From positions 2,457,407-2,521,406 of the forward strand of contig CAJINV010000012.1 of the NCBI GenBank assembly GCA_905178155.1: 64,000 bases of DNA. The letters run 5' to 3'. Each line of letters starts with the position of its first letter. The first letter of the stretch is position 1. Both the position numbers and the translations under genes were made by a program. The stretch comes from Amoebophrya sp. A120. Its lineage: Eukaryota > Sar > Dinophyceae > Syndiniales > Amoebophryaceae. This document shows positions 33,194 through 45,384 of this stretch, in pieces. The notes under the pieces are model-generated. The model saw only the letters and a list, made by a program, of their open reading frames with translations, had not been told where the DNA came from and did not search any database.

Positions 33194-36100
33194 CTAGTTT
33201 CCAAATAACAGCGTCGTCTGTATCCAGGCGGAGAGCGGCTCCCGTCGGTTTTTCAAGTTCGTGGAAGTGACCCGGTACTCGTGCAGCAACGCGTACAACT
33301 ATGAGAGTGCACAACTCCCCCTTCCCCTCATTTGCATGGCGTGAAGTGCAATACAAACATCAGTACAGCTACAGCTACAGGTGGACCCTGTGCATGACAA
33401 GTTCATCATGCGCCGAGTGTTGAAGCACTGTTTGGAATTTCGGCATTTTTTATCATGCATGCAGTGCTACGTGGGAGCAACTGGATTTGGTTTTTTGCAT
33501 GACAAATAAGGGGGAGGGGGGGTAGCCGTGCACTCTCGTAACAACAAACCCGCGCGGATGTTTTTCGTCCGGACGAGTTCCACGATCGACTCGAGCGATT
33601 CGGTCTATGGGACTCTCAAACGTTACATGCTCAACTGCTACATGGATTTGTCATGCAAAACTACCTTAAGCCGCCAGATAATCAAGCTGCTTCGCATGAC
33701 AAATTTCCGAAGGACTAAATAGCATCTAAATCTGTGCCAAATCTGTGATGCGAGGGCAGCAAGCTTGCCCCCTTGGCTGTTGCTCTTCTTGCATTGCAAA
33801 TTCATGTAACTACAGCTGAGAATGTAACTACAGATGAGAACGCCATATGGTTACCGATTGCCGTCCCTCCATCCCCTTCGCTTCACCCGACATGGGGCCC
33901 TTTATCATTTTCCCCGCGTCCAGCTGGCATTTCGCTGTGGACACCCGGAGTTCCTGCACGCCGACTTGGGCGCAAACAATCCACCTGTGTAGTTTGATGA
34001 GTCTTTTGTTCAGATCAGAGTGACAATACGAATTAAAATATCTGATAGACGAGGTGTGATGTCTCGAGGGCAGGCTGTAGTTGTGATGCTCTCTAGTATC
34101 GTCACCGGGGAGGGATGAGGCATGCTGTGTAAGTACAACGCAGATGAAAGCTTTAGGAGGCTTGTATGCAAATCCAAATCCAACTACAAGTGAAATTCAG
34201 CAGGACAACATATTGGAAAAACGAAGTTTATACCATAGCAGCACCCACGCCATCTGGTTGTCTATGTTCGTTCCCCCCAAGTGGGTTAGAAAGGAATATG
34301 GCAGCACCACCACCCGCTTTGTCTTTTCGGGGAAAAATGCGTCGACGGGCTCCTTTGGAGCGGCCTAGAATTTGTATAAATTCAAATGTATAGTTGCAAG
34401 CTAGTTTATTTGTGAGACAATCGCGTTAATAGCATAAGCTGCATGGGTGCGCAATACAAAAAAAAATGCACTTCTTACCTCCACCGCTGGGGCGGGGTTA
34501 TCGGTGTCTTCCTCCTCGTCTGGCTCTTCCTTCTCTTTCACTTCGGGCACAAAGGACCTCTATCGCACGAAAAAAACGACTTTTCATTTTCACTGTACAC
34601 TTGTATTGCACAGCATGGACCATGGAGGTATTTGTTCTCTTGTTGTACATGCAAGGCACGACTTCTGCATTTCTGCAAGCCGGTTTTATTTCCACCCTTG
34701 GGCGACACGCATCGCAAATGTACTTTTGTTGTCGTGTAGAACTACATCAAATTTGCGAAGTAGGTGCAAACGTTGCAAATTCGTTACAGTGAAGCCCTTT
34801 TCATTTTTTCCTGCGATAATCTCGGCTTCAGCGCTATTCTTATGGCGTCGAGTGTCTCCGGTGTCGTTTTTTTCGAAGAGAAAGCGCAGGAAACTACTTC
34901 ACAGGGAGACTCGCCAAGCGGACCTGATCATGATTCGTTCATGTACGTGGTTCAATTTGATCATTCGTTGGTCGTGGTGGAGACTTTATCACTTGTTAAT
35001 ACAGACCTGAATCATGCTACGTCCTGCTATGCGAGATGAAAGGAAGCAAACGCAGCTGCTGCGTGCACAATTTTTTTCTTCACAAGTTGTACACTACAAG
35101 AAGTCTCATCATCAATCTGTAGTAATAAACAACTTCTCTTCCTCTACCTTCAGAGAAAGCCGGGTCCGCTGCTGTTCTCCCGTCTGAATACCCCTCTTCC
35201 CGCGGTATACACCGAAAGTCCTCCCCCATTTCGCAGGTTTTGCGGGCCGATCGGACCGACAGCCACTCCTTCGATAAGTATGGCAGTGCACTACAACTCC
35301 CCCTCCCTCTCATTTGTCATGCAAAATCCCAAATCCAGTCGCTGTCGCTTCCACCCTGTGGCGCTGTTTGCATGGAAAATTTCGAAAGCCAGAACAGTAC
35401 TACAGTAGGCGCATAAAAAATTTCTCATGCACACGCTCCAGGGTCGCTGGCGTTTGTATTGCCGTTCATGCTATAAGTACAAATGAGGGGGATAGGGAGT
35501 AGTTGTGCACTGTCATAATAGGTCCGCCTTCTCGATGAACGGCAAAAACGCCATGGCCTGGACGTGGGAGGCAAAAAAGGCCTCAACCGCATCATAGGAC
35601 TGCCCGAGAAAATCGCCGCCATACCTTTATTTTTGTTTCGTCGTAAAATTTTTGCACCATCAAAACCCGAAATTGTACTAACGAACGGTCATGCACATGT
35701 TCTCGATTTGCGTGGCAGGCTCTATGATGCGCACGCACGACATCATCGTGCATGATATAAGGAACAACAGCACTCACCTTTATTCGTGAAGACCGCAGGC
35801 AAGCCTGCTATGCATAGTAATAGATCTACCTGCTCGACTGCAGTTCCATCACCCGAACCAGTTCCTCACTCGTCCTTGGGGCGAGCGCGTCCCCGGATTC
35901 TTCCAAAACAAGCTCGCACGTATCCATCAAGAAAAGACTGTCGGTGTAAGAAGAAGTAGCTCTGTGATCATGCGCCGCAACATGCAAGATGATTGCGTTT
36001 GTGTTTGTCATGCTGCAGGTCATGATGCATGCGTTGTTGTAGCGTCATAATCCAAGCTGCGCGTCTTCACGTACAATTAGAATTACCTGGGTGTGAAGAC

Positions 36101-37886
36101 GAGCTATTAATTGCTGTGATGATGCAAGCCAAATGTGTTCTATCTTCCAAACAAGTTCAGCACACCTGCAATCTTTTTTTCTTGGATAGCACTTGTCCAG
36201 CGAGCATTCTGTCGCGGACCAGAAGGACATGTCAACTCCCACATGAGGCTCGACGAAGGACCGCCTGGTTGTTACAAGATTGAGGCTCATCGAACTATAG
36301 CTAAAGAAATCCGGAGGGTTTTCATGCAGGTCATGCAGCATGACAAACTGCACATCAAGAACTACCTTCTCTTCCCCGGAGACTGGCTTGCGCTTTTGCC
36401 ACCGCCACCGCCGCCCTCCGCGTCCTCATGCTGGCCCCGGATCAGTGTGAGTGACCTCGAGCCCCACTTGGCGTACACATTTTGCCGAAACTCCTTTTGT
36501 CTTTCCTTGAAGCCTATGCATCACAAAACCGACCGTACTCGTATAAATGCATTACAAATTTCCTCAGCATGAGAAATAAAATTTGCAATGCGGATTTGCC
36601 TCAAGAAAAATATTTGTAATGCAAGACTTGCATTTATACGAATACGATACTTTTGTACAGGATAAAAGCTTCCAGCTCCTCATCTTCCTCTCTTTCAAAC
36701 GACGGCTTGAGTTGAGAGATATGATGCTCGAAATACCTGGTTTGGGTTTTGATCGCACCAGTCCCTTTGACTTTTGCTTTTGCATGCGCACACTGCATAC
36801 GAAACTCCTTCTGTCATGCCCTGCTCATGAATGCTGCATCACGACCGCAGATAATAAAAGTATCAATTTCATATATACCTCAGCACCGCGCACAGCTTCT
36901 GCGCTTGCTTGTGGTCGTTTGCACGGAAAAATTTTCGAAAATTCAAACTCTGAATCGCATCGGTGAGTGGTTTATCCAATGCAAAAATATCGCACTCGTG
37001 CTAATTCTTGCGAATATGCACTACAAATTTGATTTGTCATGCTGCGCTAATTTATCGTAATGCAAATTGAATTTGTACTAGTACGATGCTTTCGCAATGC
37101 ATATGGTTCGGGAAGGATGCAGAAGAACGCCCCTGCTAATAGGTAGACACACTGCTTTTCTGTTAGCGTCACCTGTTGTGATGAAATGTTGCTGTTTATT
37201 GCGGATTCAACATGATCCAAAGGAGGTGTCATGATACAGTACGACCGATGTACTTACTACAGTAGTAGTTCCATGACCGCATTTTTTCTTCTTGTAGTTC
37301 TTTCTGCAAATCAATCTAGGCGCCTGTGCAAGAAGTAGTCCAACTTCTGTAGAACTCCCAATCGTGTTCTTGTACCTTCCCCGACTTCCCCGCTCGCAGG
37401 ATTGGCACCGGGTCGGGGAAATGAGTGGGAAACTGCCTGGCCCATTCTTGTATCTTTGGCAAGATGTTGGTGTAAAATTTTTCGTGCAGTTTCGGGTCGA
37501 TTTCGGACATATCCTGTGCAAAAGTATCGTACTCGTAGTTATTGCATTGATGCATTACAAATCTGCTTGGTTTCTCAAGGTAAATCAGCATCACAAATTC
37601 AATTTGTAATGTTGGGGGAATTTGTAATGCGATTTACACGAGTACGATGCTTTTGCATTGCATAGGACACCTGCTGCAGCAACGCCGGGATCTGCTCAAA
37701 TTGGTCCGCTTTTTTCAGCGATCCCGCTACCTCGGCCAAGAGGACGAGCGTGTCGCGCAGCGCTTCGGGCGTTTTCAACGTGGCTTTCTCCAAGCCCTCG
37801 CGAATGGTCTTCCATACCTCCTTCTTTCTGCCCCCGAACTTGAAATCGATCACGTTCGGATTGGGGGGCGGCTCGCCACGAGGCAT
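33194..37886 (-). CDS. PARG-like protein (poly(ADP-ribose) glycohydrolase family), catalytic signature not conserved
   Basis: Best model: 37886-37665, 37504-37376, 37172-37104, 36967-36879, 36736-36665, 36509-36366, 36264-36189, 35915-35830, 35624-35518, 35273-35098, 34559-34479, 34088-33848, 33600-33541 and 33294-33194; 550 residues, closed frame. The N-terminal half is PARG-like: FYTNILPKIQEWARQFP, DPVPILR, VTLTEKQCVYLLAGAFFCILP and KLCAVLRYF match the helical accessory domain. The C-terminus (NIRAGLLYALLHEY) resembles the LTVGxxYKLLLxY end of PARG. The usual GGG-x7-QEE loop is replaced by YGGDFLGQSYDAVEAFF, and no NWGCG motif is visible, so either the enzyme is inactive or very divergent, or catalytic exons are hidden. 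Seven introns are introners, six are GT-AG. Exons 10-12 have alternative acceptors and are least certain. Confidence 0.65.
33300..33540. mobile_element. Introner C
   Basis: Family C, 241 bp. Flanks acaac/acaac. PARG-like intron 13, phase 1. Confidence 0.92.
33606..33847. mobile_element. Introner I
   Basis: Family I, 242 bp. Flanks cggtc/tggtt (2 mismatches). PARG-like intron 12, phase 1. Confidence 0.82.
34561..34876. mobile_element. Introner-like inverted-repeat element inside a GT-AG intron of the PARG-like gene
   Basis: CGAAAAAAACGAC at the low end is matched inverted by GTCGTTTTTTTCG at 34863-34875. The low end starts TATCG like an introner; the high end lacks a TA and a flank repeat. 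It sits in intron 10 (34560-35097), whose AG acceptor abuts its edge. Confidence 0.4.
35279..35517. mobile_element. Introner C
   Basis: Family C, 239 bp. Flanks ataag/atagg (1 mismatch). PARG-like intron 9, phase 1. Confidence 0.88.
35921..36188. mobile_element. Introner N (singleton)
   Basis: Weakly paired arms (TCAAGAAAAGACTG / GCAATCTTTTTTTCTTGG), 268 bp. Flanks gcacg/gcact (1 mismatch). PARG-like intron 7, phase 0. Confidence 0.8.
36515..36664. mobile_element. Introner B
   Basis: Family B, 150 bp. Flanks aagcc/aaagc (2 mismatches, or one indel). PARG-like intron 5, phase 2. Confidence 0.85.
36973..37103. mobile_element. Introner B, shortest copy
   Basis: Family B, 131 bp. Flanks tggtt/tggtt. 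PARG-like intron 3, phase 0. Confidence 0.9.
37510..37664. mobile_element. Introner B
   Basis: Family B, 155 bp. Flanks ggaca/ggaca. PARG-like intron 1, phase 0. Confidence 0.92.
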
Positions 37887-38776
37887 GATTTCGGTTTGCG
37901 TGGTCAGTTCTTGATCTTGAGGCCTCTTGTGAACAAGCTGTCGGACAACTTCTTTTAACGTCTACTGGTGTTTGTGAAGAGGCTAATAAACGACCTTCCT
38001 CTTGTCCACCCCACTGGTCGCTCGTACTAACTTCAACAATCCTGATTTATCGATATATGTTGTGGTTTACTTGTTCTTGGTTATACAAAACCGGCTAGTT
38101 TTTGATTTTTCTCTGCGCAGCACCAGGGCCGACAAACTACTTTTTACGAAAGGGTACAAACGCGTCGAGAAGACTGGTACTTCTACCCACACAAGAACGA
38201 CGAACGATGAAGCAACGATAGCGATAACCTATAAGAAGGTAGCGAAAATAAAGAAGGAACCCAATCCTAACAGGTCGTCTCAGTCCCTCGATCTATTCGC
38301 TCCTGAATCACTTAAAAAACCAAGACCAACCTTGGACCGTCGTAACAACAGAAAGTACTATGCAGTTAACCGCTGCACGACTCACGACGAGGAGTTCTTT
38401 CAGCTACAAGAACACACGACGTCGCTTTATTGCACCACACCTCCAAAGAGCTAAGGGCCGCGTGGAGATCGAATGAGTTTCTTGACAGAGATGAGGTTAT
38501 TTGAAGAAAGCGACTTATGCACTTAACGATTGTTGTAAGTAACTATCCGTCGAAATTTCTATAACGCTGAATTTCGTAACCCGCTGCACCACCAGCAGCC
38601 TGAATAGGTGTCGGAAGAAGTACTTAGACTGATGTTCCCGTGGTTCCCTTGCAGCATTTAGAAGTCCAACACGCTCCGCCTCATCAACAAATGTGTTTCC
38701 ACTCACCACCAAGCTGCAATTCTCGGGACCAAAATGATCACCGATCGTGGTGCTTCTCCACGACCTATCCTGCTCC
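37887..38776. other. Intergenic region between RPF1 and the PARG-like gene
   Basis: Contains a 150-codon plus-strand ORF (38002-38454) rich in Arg/Thr with no recognised motif; I do not call it a gene. Confidence 0.4.
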
Positions 38777-41141
38777 TTACAAGAACATTTTCTTCCGGCT
38801 GACTTGCGAGTCGGGTCGCCACTGGTACTCGTATTCTCCGTTTTTTGAGTCGAAAGTCCCGTTCTGTAGGTACCGGAGCTTCAGCGTAAACCGGGGTCCG
38901 ATCTCTTTTAGGCCCGCGCGGACAAGTTTCTCCCCGCTGTCGTTTACATACCCGTCTTCATCTTCTGAATTCGCTTCACCCGCGTTTTATCGTATGTAAA
39001 AACGACCCCACCACATAGAAGTTGTAATGTAAATCTGCATGCTGAGAATGTTTCTCATGCGGATCCGCCCCATGAAAAGCATTTTCTACAGTTGTGCTTT
39101 GGAATGTGTCATGCTCCAATTATCACCATGGTATGCTAGATCTGTGATGCCCAGCATCGCGGCGCGCTCCTTTTGAGCTAGTTCAGCGGCAATTGCTGAA
39201 CTAGCTCAAAAGGATTGCACTACGAGAACCAGCTTGTCATGCGCAACATACAACCAAAGTTTGTTGATTTCGCGTAGCAGATTTCCCATCCTGAGTAAGT
39301 AACTATGCAAAGGTGGGGACGTCGTTTTTAAACAGGATACCTTCTTGCTTTTCTTCTTTCTCTTCTCTAGCGCTTTCTTCCGCAGGGCTGCCGCGTCATC
39401 CAGGTCGGAATCTTCGGAATCATTCATGTCTATCGAAAGGAAAGATCCCCCCTCCCGCCCCATATCAAAACAAAACTTCTGATGCTGGATTTGTGTACAC
39501 AGATCCGACCTGTCTTGCTGGAGAGCACTGCAGGCCCATACCAAGCGTGAGTAGAGAGGTTTTGGCCTAGGCGCTTAGCATGAAAAACGTCCGTGCTGTA
39601 GGCCCAGCAGCATGACAAACCGCCCGCATAATGCGGCGGAGCCTGCGGAGTTGCCTTCTTGCAAGACAGACGCGATTTGTGATCACAAATCAGCATCACA
39701 AATTTCCAAAAATATACCTTTTGAGTATGGGGAAGGGGAATTTTTTCTTTTGATAATGTCCTCGTCCTCGTCCATATCGTCGTCAGAACCTTCCTCGTCC
39801 TCACTGTCGCTGTCCTTCTTTTTCTTCTGTTTTGCCCCGGTCCTCTTCGACCCCTTAAATTCGTACCGGTAGTGCCGGAAAAAGATGAAGTCCCGCTGGT
39901 TGTGGAAGGTGACCGACCTTCTCCCGTTGAAGTCCGGCTTCTGCGGAAACGCCGTGGCGAGCTGGCGCGCGACTCTGCGGCCTAAGCGGGTGGAAAAGTT
40001 GTTCAACAGCAGCTCCGGATTCGCGTCGGAATTGCAGTACGTCGACTGATATCAACTGCAAAAATGTCTGGGTCTGGAAACTTGTAATGCTAAAAGAGAA
40101 TGATAGACGCGCCGCAGTACGCAGCTATGCATGACAAATTTTGTGGCTGCCATGTCTTACGTATTCCGCATGGCAAACTGCCTTTTCGCGTCACAGTTAA
40201 GAGGGCTCTTTCGTGCCTATGCAACACAGATTCTTGAGTCATGCCAGACAAGCATGACAAACTTGCACTCTTCCAGACCCAGACACTTTTGCATTTGATA
40301 ACTGATTTCTGCGCATTTCCTGGCCGAGTTTGAGTTTTGTCAATTTGAAGAACGCGGTGGGGCCCTCCGGCAGGTTGCAGATGTACATGCCGTTCACCTT
40401 TTTCTTGTTCTCGGTGACCACCATGAGCATGGTGAAGTCCCGTTTCTTCGCGTACTCGATGATTTGCTTCAACGATAAGCCCTTCCGCTTGTAGTACTTC
40501 GTATTCGGAATGACCTCGACAAGCTCCTTTAAAAAGTCGAACATTTTTGTGCTCGGCTTCAGGTTCGTGGTCAGCATGATCTTCGGCTCCGTTTCGAAGT
40601 TGAAATGGGGCGAAAATTCGTCGTTTTCCTCGTCATTTGCGATCTCTTCGTCCAGAGCGGTGGTTTGGTCGATAATCGTTTCGTTCTCCTCCCGCATCAT
40701 ATCCACGGTGACAGCGCCCGCGCCCTTTTTCGGAAAACCGAGGGCCTGATAATTCATTTTGATGAGACGCAGATAATGATAATCCTCGATACAGAGATTT
40801 ACGATTCAGTTTCTTTCAAAAAATCGATTCTGAAGCAGGAGGGTTGTAAGCAGGAATAGTACAAACTGTAACTGAGGCTGCTGTTACTATATAATATCTG
40901 AAAATACCTCTGGATCCTCGCCATTTTCCTCCGCCTCCTTCCTGCCTTTTCTGATTTTTTGTTTTTTCAGCTTTTTCGCCCTTTTGTCCTTGTCGTGCAG
41001 TTCGGATCGCATGATTTTGTCTTTCACATGTTTGAAACTGTTATCCTCCTGCTTGCCGCAAGCCGGCTTGGTGTTCCGTCGCTTCTTTGCCAGTTCGATG
41101 GCCAGCTTGCGCTGTTCCTTCTTTACGGCCTTCTTCACCAT
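38777..41141 (-). CDS. RPF1: Ribosome production factor 1 (Brix domain; 60S biogenesis)
   Basis: Exons 41141-40908, 40745-40301, 40044-39756, 39425-39340 and 38982-38777 give 419 residues. The Brix domain reads IMLTTNLKPS, VIPNTKYYKRKGLSLKQI, RDFTMLMVV, LPEGPTAFFKLTKL, LLNNFSTRLGRRVARQL, VTFHNQRDFIFFRHYRYEF and EIGPRFTLKLRYLQNGTFD, matching yeast/human RPF1 in order. RPF1 acts in the nucleolus in pre-60S assembly. The basic N-terminus (MVKKAVKKEQRKLAIELAKK) is typical. Intron 1 (40746-40907) is ordinary GT-AG and its junction EDPE|ALG matches the conserved EALG of homologues. The other three introns are introners. A Lys/Asp/Glu-rich insert (about 60 residues, exons 3-5) splits the Brix domain before the final GPRFTLKL strand, where animal and yeast proteins are much shorter. 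Confidence 0.93.
38988..39339. mobile_element. Introner D
   Basis: Family D, 352 bp. Flanks cgttt/ccttc (2 mismatches). RPF1 intron 4, phase 1. The interior contains its own palindrome around CTAGTTCAGC at about 39178-39207. Confidence 0.85.
39431..39755. mobile_element. Introner E
   Basis: Family E, 325 bp. Flanks atgtc/atgtc. RPF1 intron 3, phase 2. Confidence 0.92.
40050..40300. mobile_element. Introner A
   Basis: Family A, 251 bp. Flanks actga/actga. RPF1 intron 2, phase 1; the Brix domain alignment continues across it. Confidence 0.95.
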
Positions 41142-42600
41142 TGTTTTTTTTTGTAAAGTAATATTACAGATTACTTCTAACGAAGAGGAAAGATGATGAG
41201 AAAAAAAGACAGGAGAGACGAGAAGTGTTGTTGCGTGGTGGTCGAAATGGGAGATCAAGTAGCTGCAATACTCAATTAGGGGTACAACAACTCGTAGCAA
41301 GAATGTCTGTCCGTCGATTGTACTGATCTACAGATCTGAAAAACTTGTCGCATTCACGATACTGTGCACGACCTTTCATCAAGATGAAACTACATGAAGA
41401 TAAAGCTATCTTGATGTCTCGCAGCTGGTGATGTTGTACAGGGTCTATTCCAAGAAGGGAGGTTTCTTTTCTTTCTCATCGACGAAGCAATCGCGTCTAT
41501 ATTATTTTGCCTCCAACTCTCTCGTCGGGGCAACTGCTAATGCTATCAAAAGAACTTGCAACTTCTACTTGCAAACTCCTTCGCGCCATATTTTCATCAA
41601 TGTAAGGGGCTAGATGAAGGAAATTACACACACTACAATCCACCGAACGGAATGAACCAAAACCAAAAGCGCCGTCGTGATCCAAGAGCATTTGCACTAG
41701 CGCTGTCATCCCATGACTTTTCCACCATCATCCAATTTTCATCTCTGGTGATCTAGATCTCCTTTCTCTATATTTCGATCAGAAGGTCAACACAGAGATT
41801 CTCCTGGTGAATTAGTGCGCACTTATTTTCAAGACCATGATCATTGTCTTTGTCAGCATCATTAATTTTCATTGTGTCTTTCGCTAAGATTTGATCTGTC
41901 GATCATGAAGCACATTTCGACCACCGCTCAGCACATCTAAAAACTTGCTTCCAAAAATTCCAGAAGTTTTCTACATCTTTTCGTACCTCCGAAACAGGCA
42001 GAGAAGAGCAAATCAGTGTGACTAAGCGAGCAAGAACAACGTGATTTTCGATCTTCTTGAGCAACATCAAGGATTATATAACATTCATTGAGCAACGTAC
42101 AAGGAGTAAAAACAGTGCGGCTTTTCAAGAGTCGCTACAGCAAAACTTATTTGCTTTGACTGCAAGCGCAGTAGTAGTTCATCTTCCACCCGATGCTAAC
42201 GAAATAGGGGTAGTAGAGGAGTTGATGCTACAAAATCATGCGTAAGCTAAGGTGGATAACAATACCCACGCAAGAGCATCAAGAGCACAACATCTTTTAC
42301 AGGAGGGTTCCAGCAGGAGTCCGCACAGTATTCTTTCCACGCAGAAATCATGCGCTGGGCTGCGACTGTCTAAGTTAGTAGTGTAAGATCAGTAACTTGC
42401 TAAAAAAGAAGTTGTCCCTCCTGCTTCAAGAGCTGAAATACCGACGAATTTGAGCCCACGCTAGAATTGCAACAACATAATTATAATAATAGTGAAACGA
42501 ACTTGGCCTCCCCCTTTGCTATAATCTATAGGAGGCACTTAGAAAAATAATTCTAAACGAATGTGCTTAGAAGGTCTCATCTAGAAGCTTCGTGTAACAG
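41142..42600. other. Intergenic region upstream of RPF1
   Basis: AT-rich, only short ORFs. No promoter motif or repeat that I can support. Confidence 0.4.
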
Positions 42601-44110
42601 ATTGAACGCGTTCCCGTTATCTGTACCCCGTACCGTCGTGCAAAGTGTTATCCTGCACGCCCTGGCGAGCATGTGAATGCCAGCACCAGAATGGCCAGAG
42701 TGGCCGAATCATGTGAATGAATGATGGCCGGAAGCTCCTTGCCCAGCCGGGCGGGGCAAAAGTGACGGCGAGCGGCTCCTTGGCCATCACCTCCGCTCGA
42801 GCAAAGTTGAAACTTTTGGCCATCACTTTCCGGCCGGGCAACAGTGGTGGCCAAGAGCTCGTCGGCCACCACTTTCCGCTGGCTCGGACATAAGTCATGG
42901 CCGAGAGCCCCTTGGCCATGACTTTCCGGCCGGGCAAAAATGATGGCTAACTAAGGGCCCCCGCCGGCCTGGCCATCAATTTTGGCCATCACCTTCCGGC
43001 CCGCCGGGCAAAAGAGACGGCCAAGGGCAGGAGCTCCTGGGCCATCACTTTCCGCTTCCGGTCGGGCCCTTGGTCACTCCTTTGACTTTCCAGCCGGGCA
43101 AAAATGGTGGGCAAGAGCTCCTCGGGTGCCATCATTTTCCGGCGGGCCGGGTAAAGTGGTGGCCAGGGGCTCCTGAGCCTTCACTTCCCGGCCGGGCAAA
43201 AGTGATGGCCGAGAGCTCCCTGGCCATCGCCTTCCGCCCGGGCAAAAGTCCTCGCCAAGAGCCCGCTGGCCATCGTTTCCCGGCGGGCCGCTGGCTCGGG
43301 CTGAAGTAATGGCCTAGAGCCCCAGGGCTATCACTTTGGGCGGGCAAATTGTGAAAACCGACTTCAAGTCCGAATCCCCCTGCTGTCGTCGGGATGTTTG
43401 TTGTCGCGAAAGCCTTCGCGACGGCATCCGGGCGACAATAGGGGGACTCGGACCTGAGAGCGGTTTTCACAACTTGCAGCCCAAGCGTGAGAGCCATTCC
43501 CAACCTCGAGCCCCCCTGTTGTCGTCAGGATACTGTCGCGAAGGGCTTCGCGACAGTATCCTGACGACAGCAGGGGGACTCGGACTGGAAAAATGGGAAA
43601 GCCATTTTCTCGAGTCCGAATCCCCCTGCTATCGTCAGGATACTGTCGCGAAGCGTATCCTGACGACAGCGCGGGGCCTCAAGCAGCTTGAAGCTGGTTT
43701 CTTTCGATAAAAAAACCCTTTTCAAGCGCTGGCAAAAGTGATGGCGAAGAGCTCCCTTCCTGGGCATCGCCTTTCGGCCGGGCGCAAGTGATGGCCAAGA
43801 GCCCCCTGGCCGCCAACGTGGCCATCGCTTCTCGGCCGGGCCAACGTGATGGCCAAGAGCCCCGCGGCCATCGCTTTTCGTTCGAGCAAAAGCGATCGTG
43901 GCCATCGCTTTCCGGTCCGGCAAGAGTGGTGGCCGAGAACTCCGCGGCCATAACTTTTTGCCATCGCTTTCCGGTCGGGCAAAAGTAACGGCCAGAAGCT
44001 CCCTGGCCATCACTTTTCGGCCGGGCAGAGAAAAACGGTGGCGACAGCTCCTTGGCCATTACCTTTGCCCAGCGCTTTACTGTCGGGCAAAAGTGATGGC
44101 CAGTAGTTCC
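42601..44110. repeat. GC-rich inverted-repeat array (GGCCATCACTTTCCGGCCGG units)
   Basis: The word GGCCATCACTTTCCGGCCGG and its partner GGGCAAAAGTGATGGCC alternate dozens of times, giving nested hairpins of about 50-bp period. Blocks at about 42700-43340 and 43730-44110 flank a different hairpin cluster at 43351-43690. Long ORFs here are repeat translations, not genes. Confidence 0.85.
43351..43690. repeat. Cluster of three long hairpins within the GC-rich array
   Basis: Three inverted repeats share the arms CCCCCTGCTGTCGTCAGGAT and CAGGGGGACTCGGAC around a CTGTCGCGAAG...CTTCGCGACAG centre: one at about 43351-43478, a near-perfect one at about 43515-43600 and a shortened one at about 43612-43680. 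Each could extrude a cruciform. Confidence 0.8.
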
Positions 44111-44815
44111 NNNNNNNNNNNNNNNNNNNNNNNNNNNNNNNNNNNNNNNNNNNNNNNNNNNNNNNNNNNNNNNNNNNNNNNNNNNNNNNNNNNNNNNNNN
44201 NNNNNNNNNNNNNNNNNNNNNNNNNNNNNNNNNNNNNNNNNNNNNNNNNNNNNNNNNNNNNNNNNNNNNNNNNNNNNNNNNNNNNNNNNNNNNNNNNNNN
44301 NNNNNNNNNNNNNNNNNNNNNNNNNNNNNNNNNNNNNNNNNNNNNNNNNNNNNNNNNNNNNNNNNNNNNNNNNNNNNNNNNNNNNNNNNNNNNNNNNNNN
44401 NNNNNNNNNNNNNNNNNNNNNNNNNNNNNNNNNNNNNNNNNNNNNNNNNNNNNNNNNNNNNNNNNNNNNNNNNNNNNNNNNNNNNNNNNNNNNNNNNNNN
44501 NNNNNNNNNNNNNNNNNNNNNNNNNNNNNNNNNNNNNNNNNNNNNNNNNNNNNNNNNNNNNNNNNNNNNNNNNNNNNNNNNNNNNNNNNNNNNNNNNNNN
44601 NNNNNNNNNNNNNNNNNNNNNNNNNNNNNNNNNNNNNNNNNNNNNNNNNNNNNNNNNNNNNNNNNNNNNNNNNNNNNNNNNNNNNNNNNNNNNNNNNNNN
44701 NNNNNNNNNNNNNNNNNNNNNNNNNNNNNNNNNNNNNNNNNNNNNNNNNNNNNNNNNNNNNNNNNNNNNNNNNNNNNNNNNNNNNNNNNNNNNNNNNNNN
44801 NNNNNNNNNNNNNNN
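44111..44815. other. Assembly gap (run of N)
   Basis: 705 undetermined bases between two repeat blocks, consistent with a collapsed or unassembled repeat. Its true length is unknown. Confidence 0.99.
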
Positions 44816-45113
44816 GCGGCTAAAGGGCTGACGGCGGGCCGGCGTCCTGGACGCCGGACCGCAAAAGGCGTTAAAGCGGCGAGGCCGCTAGGGCAAGCGC
44901 AGGCGCGGCAACGCGGCTAAAGGGCTGGCGGCGGGCCGGTGTCCTGGACGCCGGACCGCAAAAGGCGTTAAAGCGGCGAGGCCGCTAGGGCAAGCGCAGG
45001 CAGGCGCGGCAACGCGGCTAAAGGGCTGACGGCGGGCCGGCGTCCTGGACGCCGGACCGCAAAAGGCGTTAAAGCTGCGAGGCCGCTAGGACAGGCGCAG
45101 GCGCGGCAACGAT
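44816..45113. repeat. About 97-101-bp tandem repeat, three visible copies
   Basis: Units begin GCGGCTAAAGGGCTG at 44816, 44913 and 45014 and are nearly identical, the middle unit with a few extra bases (CAGG). Each includes the palindrome GTCCTGGACGCCGGAC. More copies probably lie in the adjacent gap. Confidence 0.9.
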
Positions 45114-45384
45114 CTTCCTCGCGGCAGGCAGCGCTATGCTTTTCAACCTTCTCGCCACATTCTATTCGACTCCAAGCCAGACCTTCTGAACACATTCCCA
45201 TCTTTAGAATTATCTTTAAATCTACTAGCCCAGCGGGCGTCCGGGGCGCCCGCGTCAAGAGGCTAGTAGAGATACATATGATCTTCGTATGTTTTACTTA
45301 TTTCAAAAAAGTCGCAAAAATGCAGCCCCTCTGTCCCGCCCGCCAGCAGGCACGACCACAGGAGTAGAGGACAATAAAAATACG

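Noticed and set aside
33135-33356. Minus-strand ORF overlapping the PARG-like 3' end
   Set aside because: A different frame from the last exon; part of it is introner C sequence.
43898-44920. 340-codon ORF across the gap
   Set aside because: It is mostly undetermined sequence and repeat translation.
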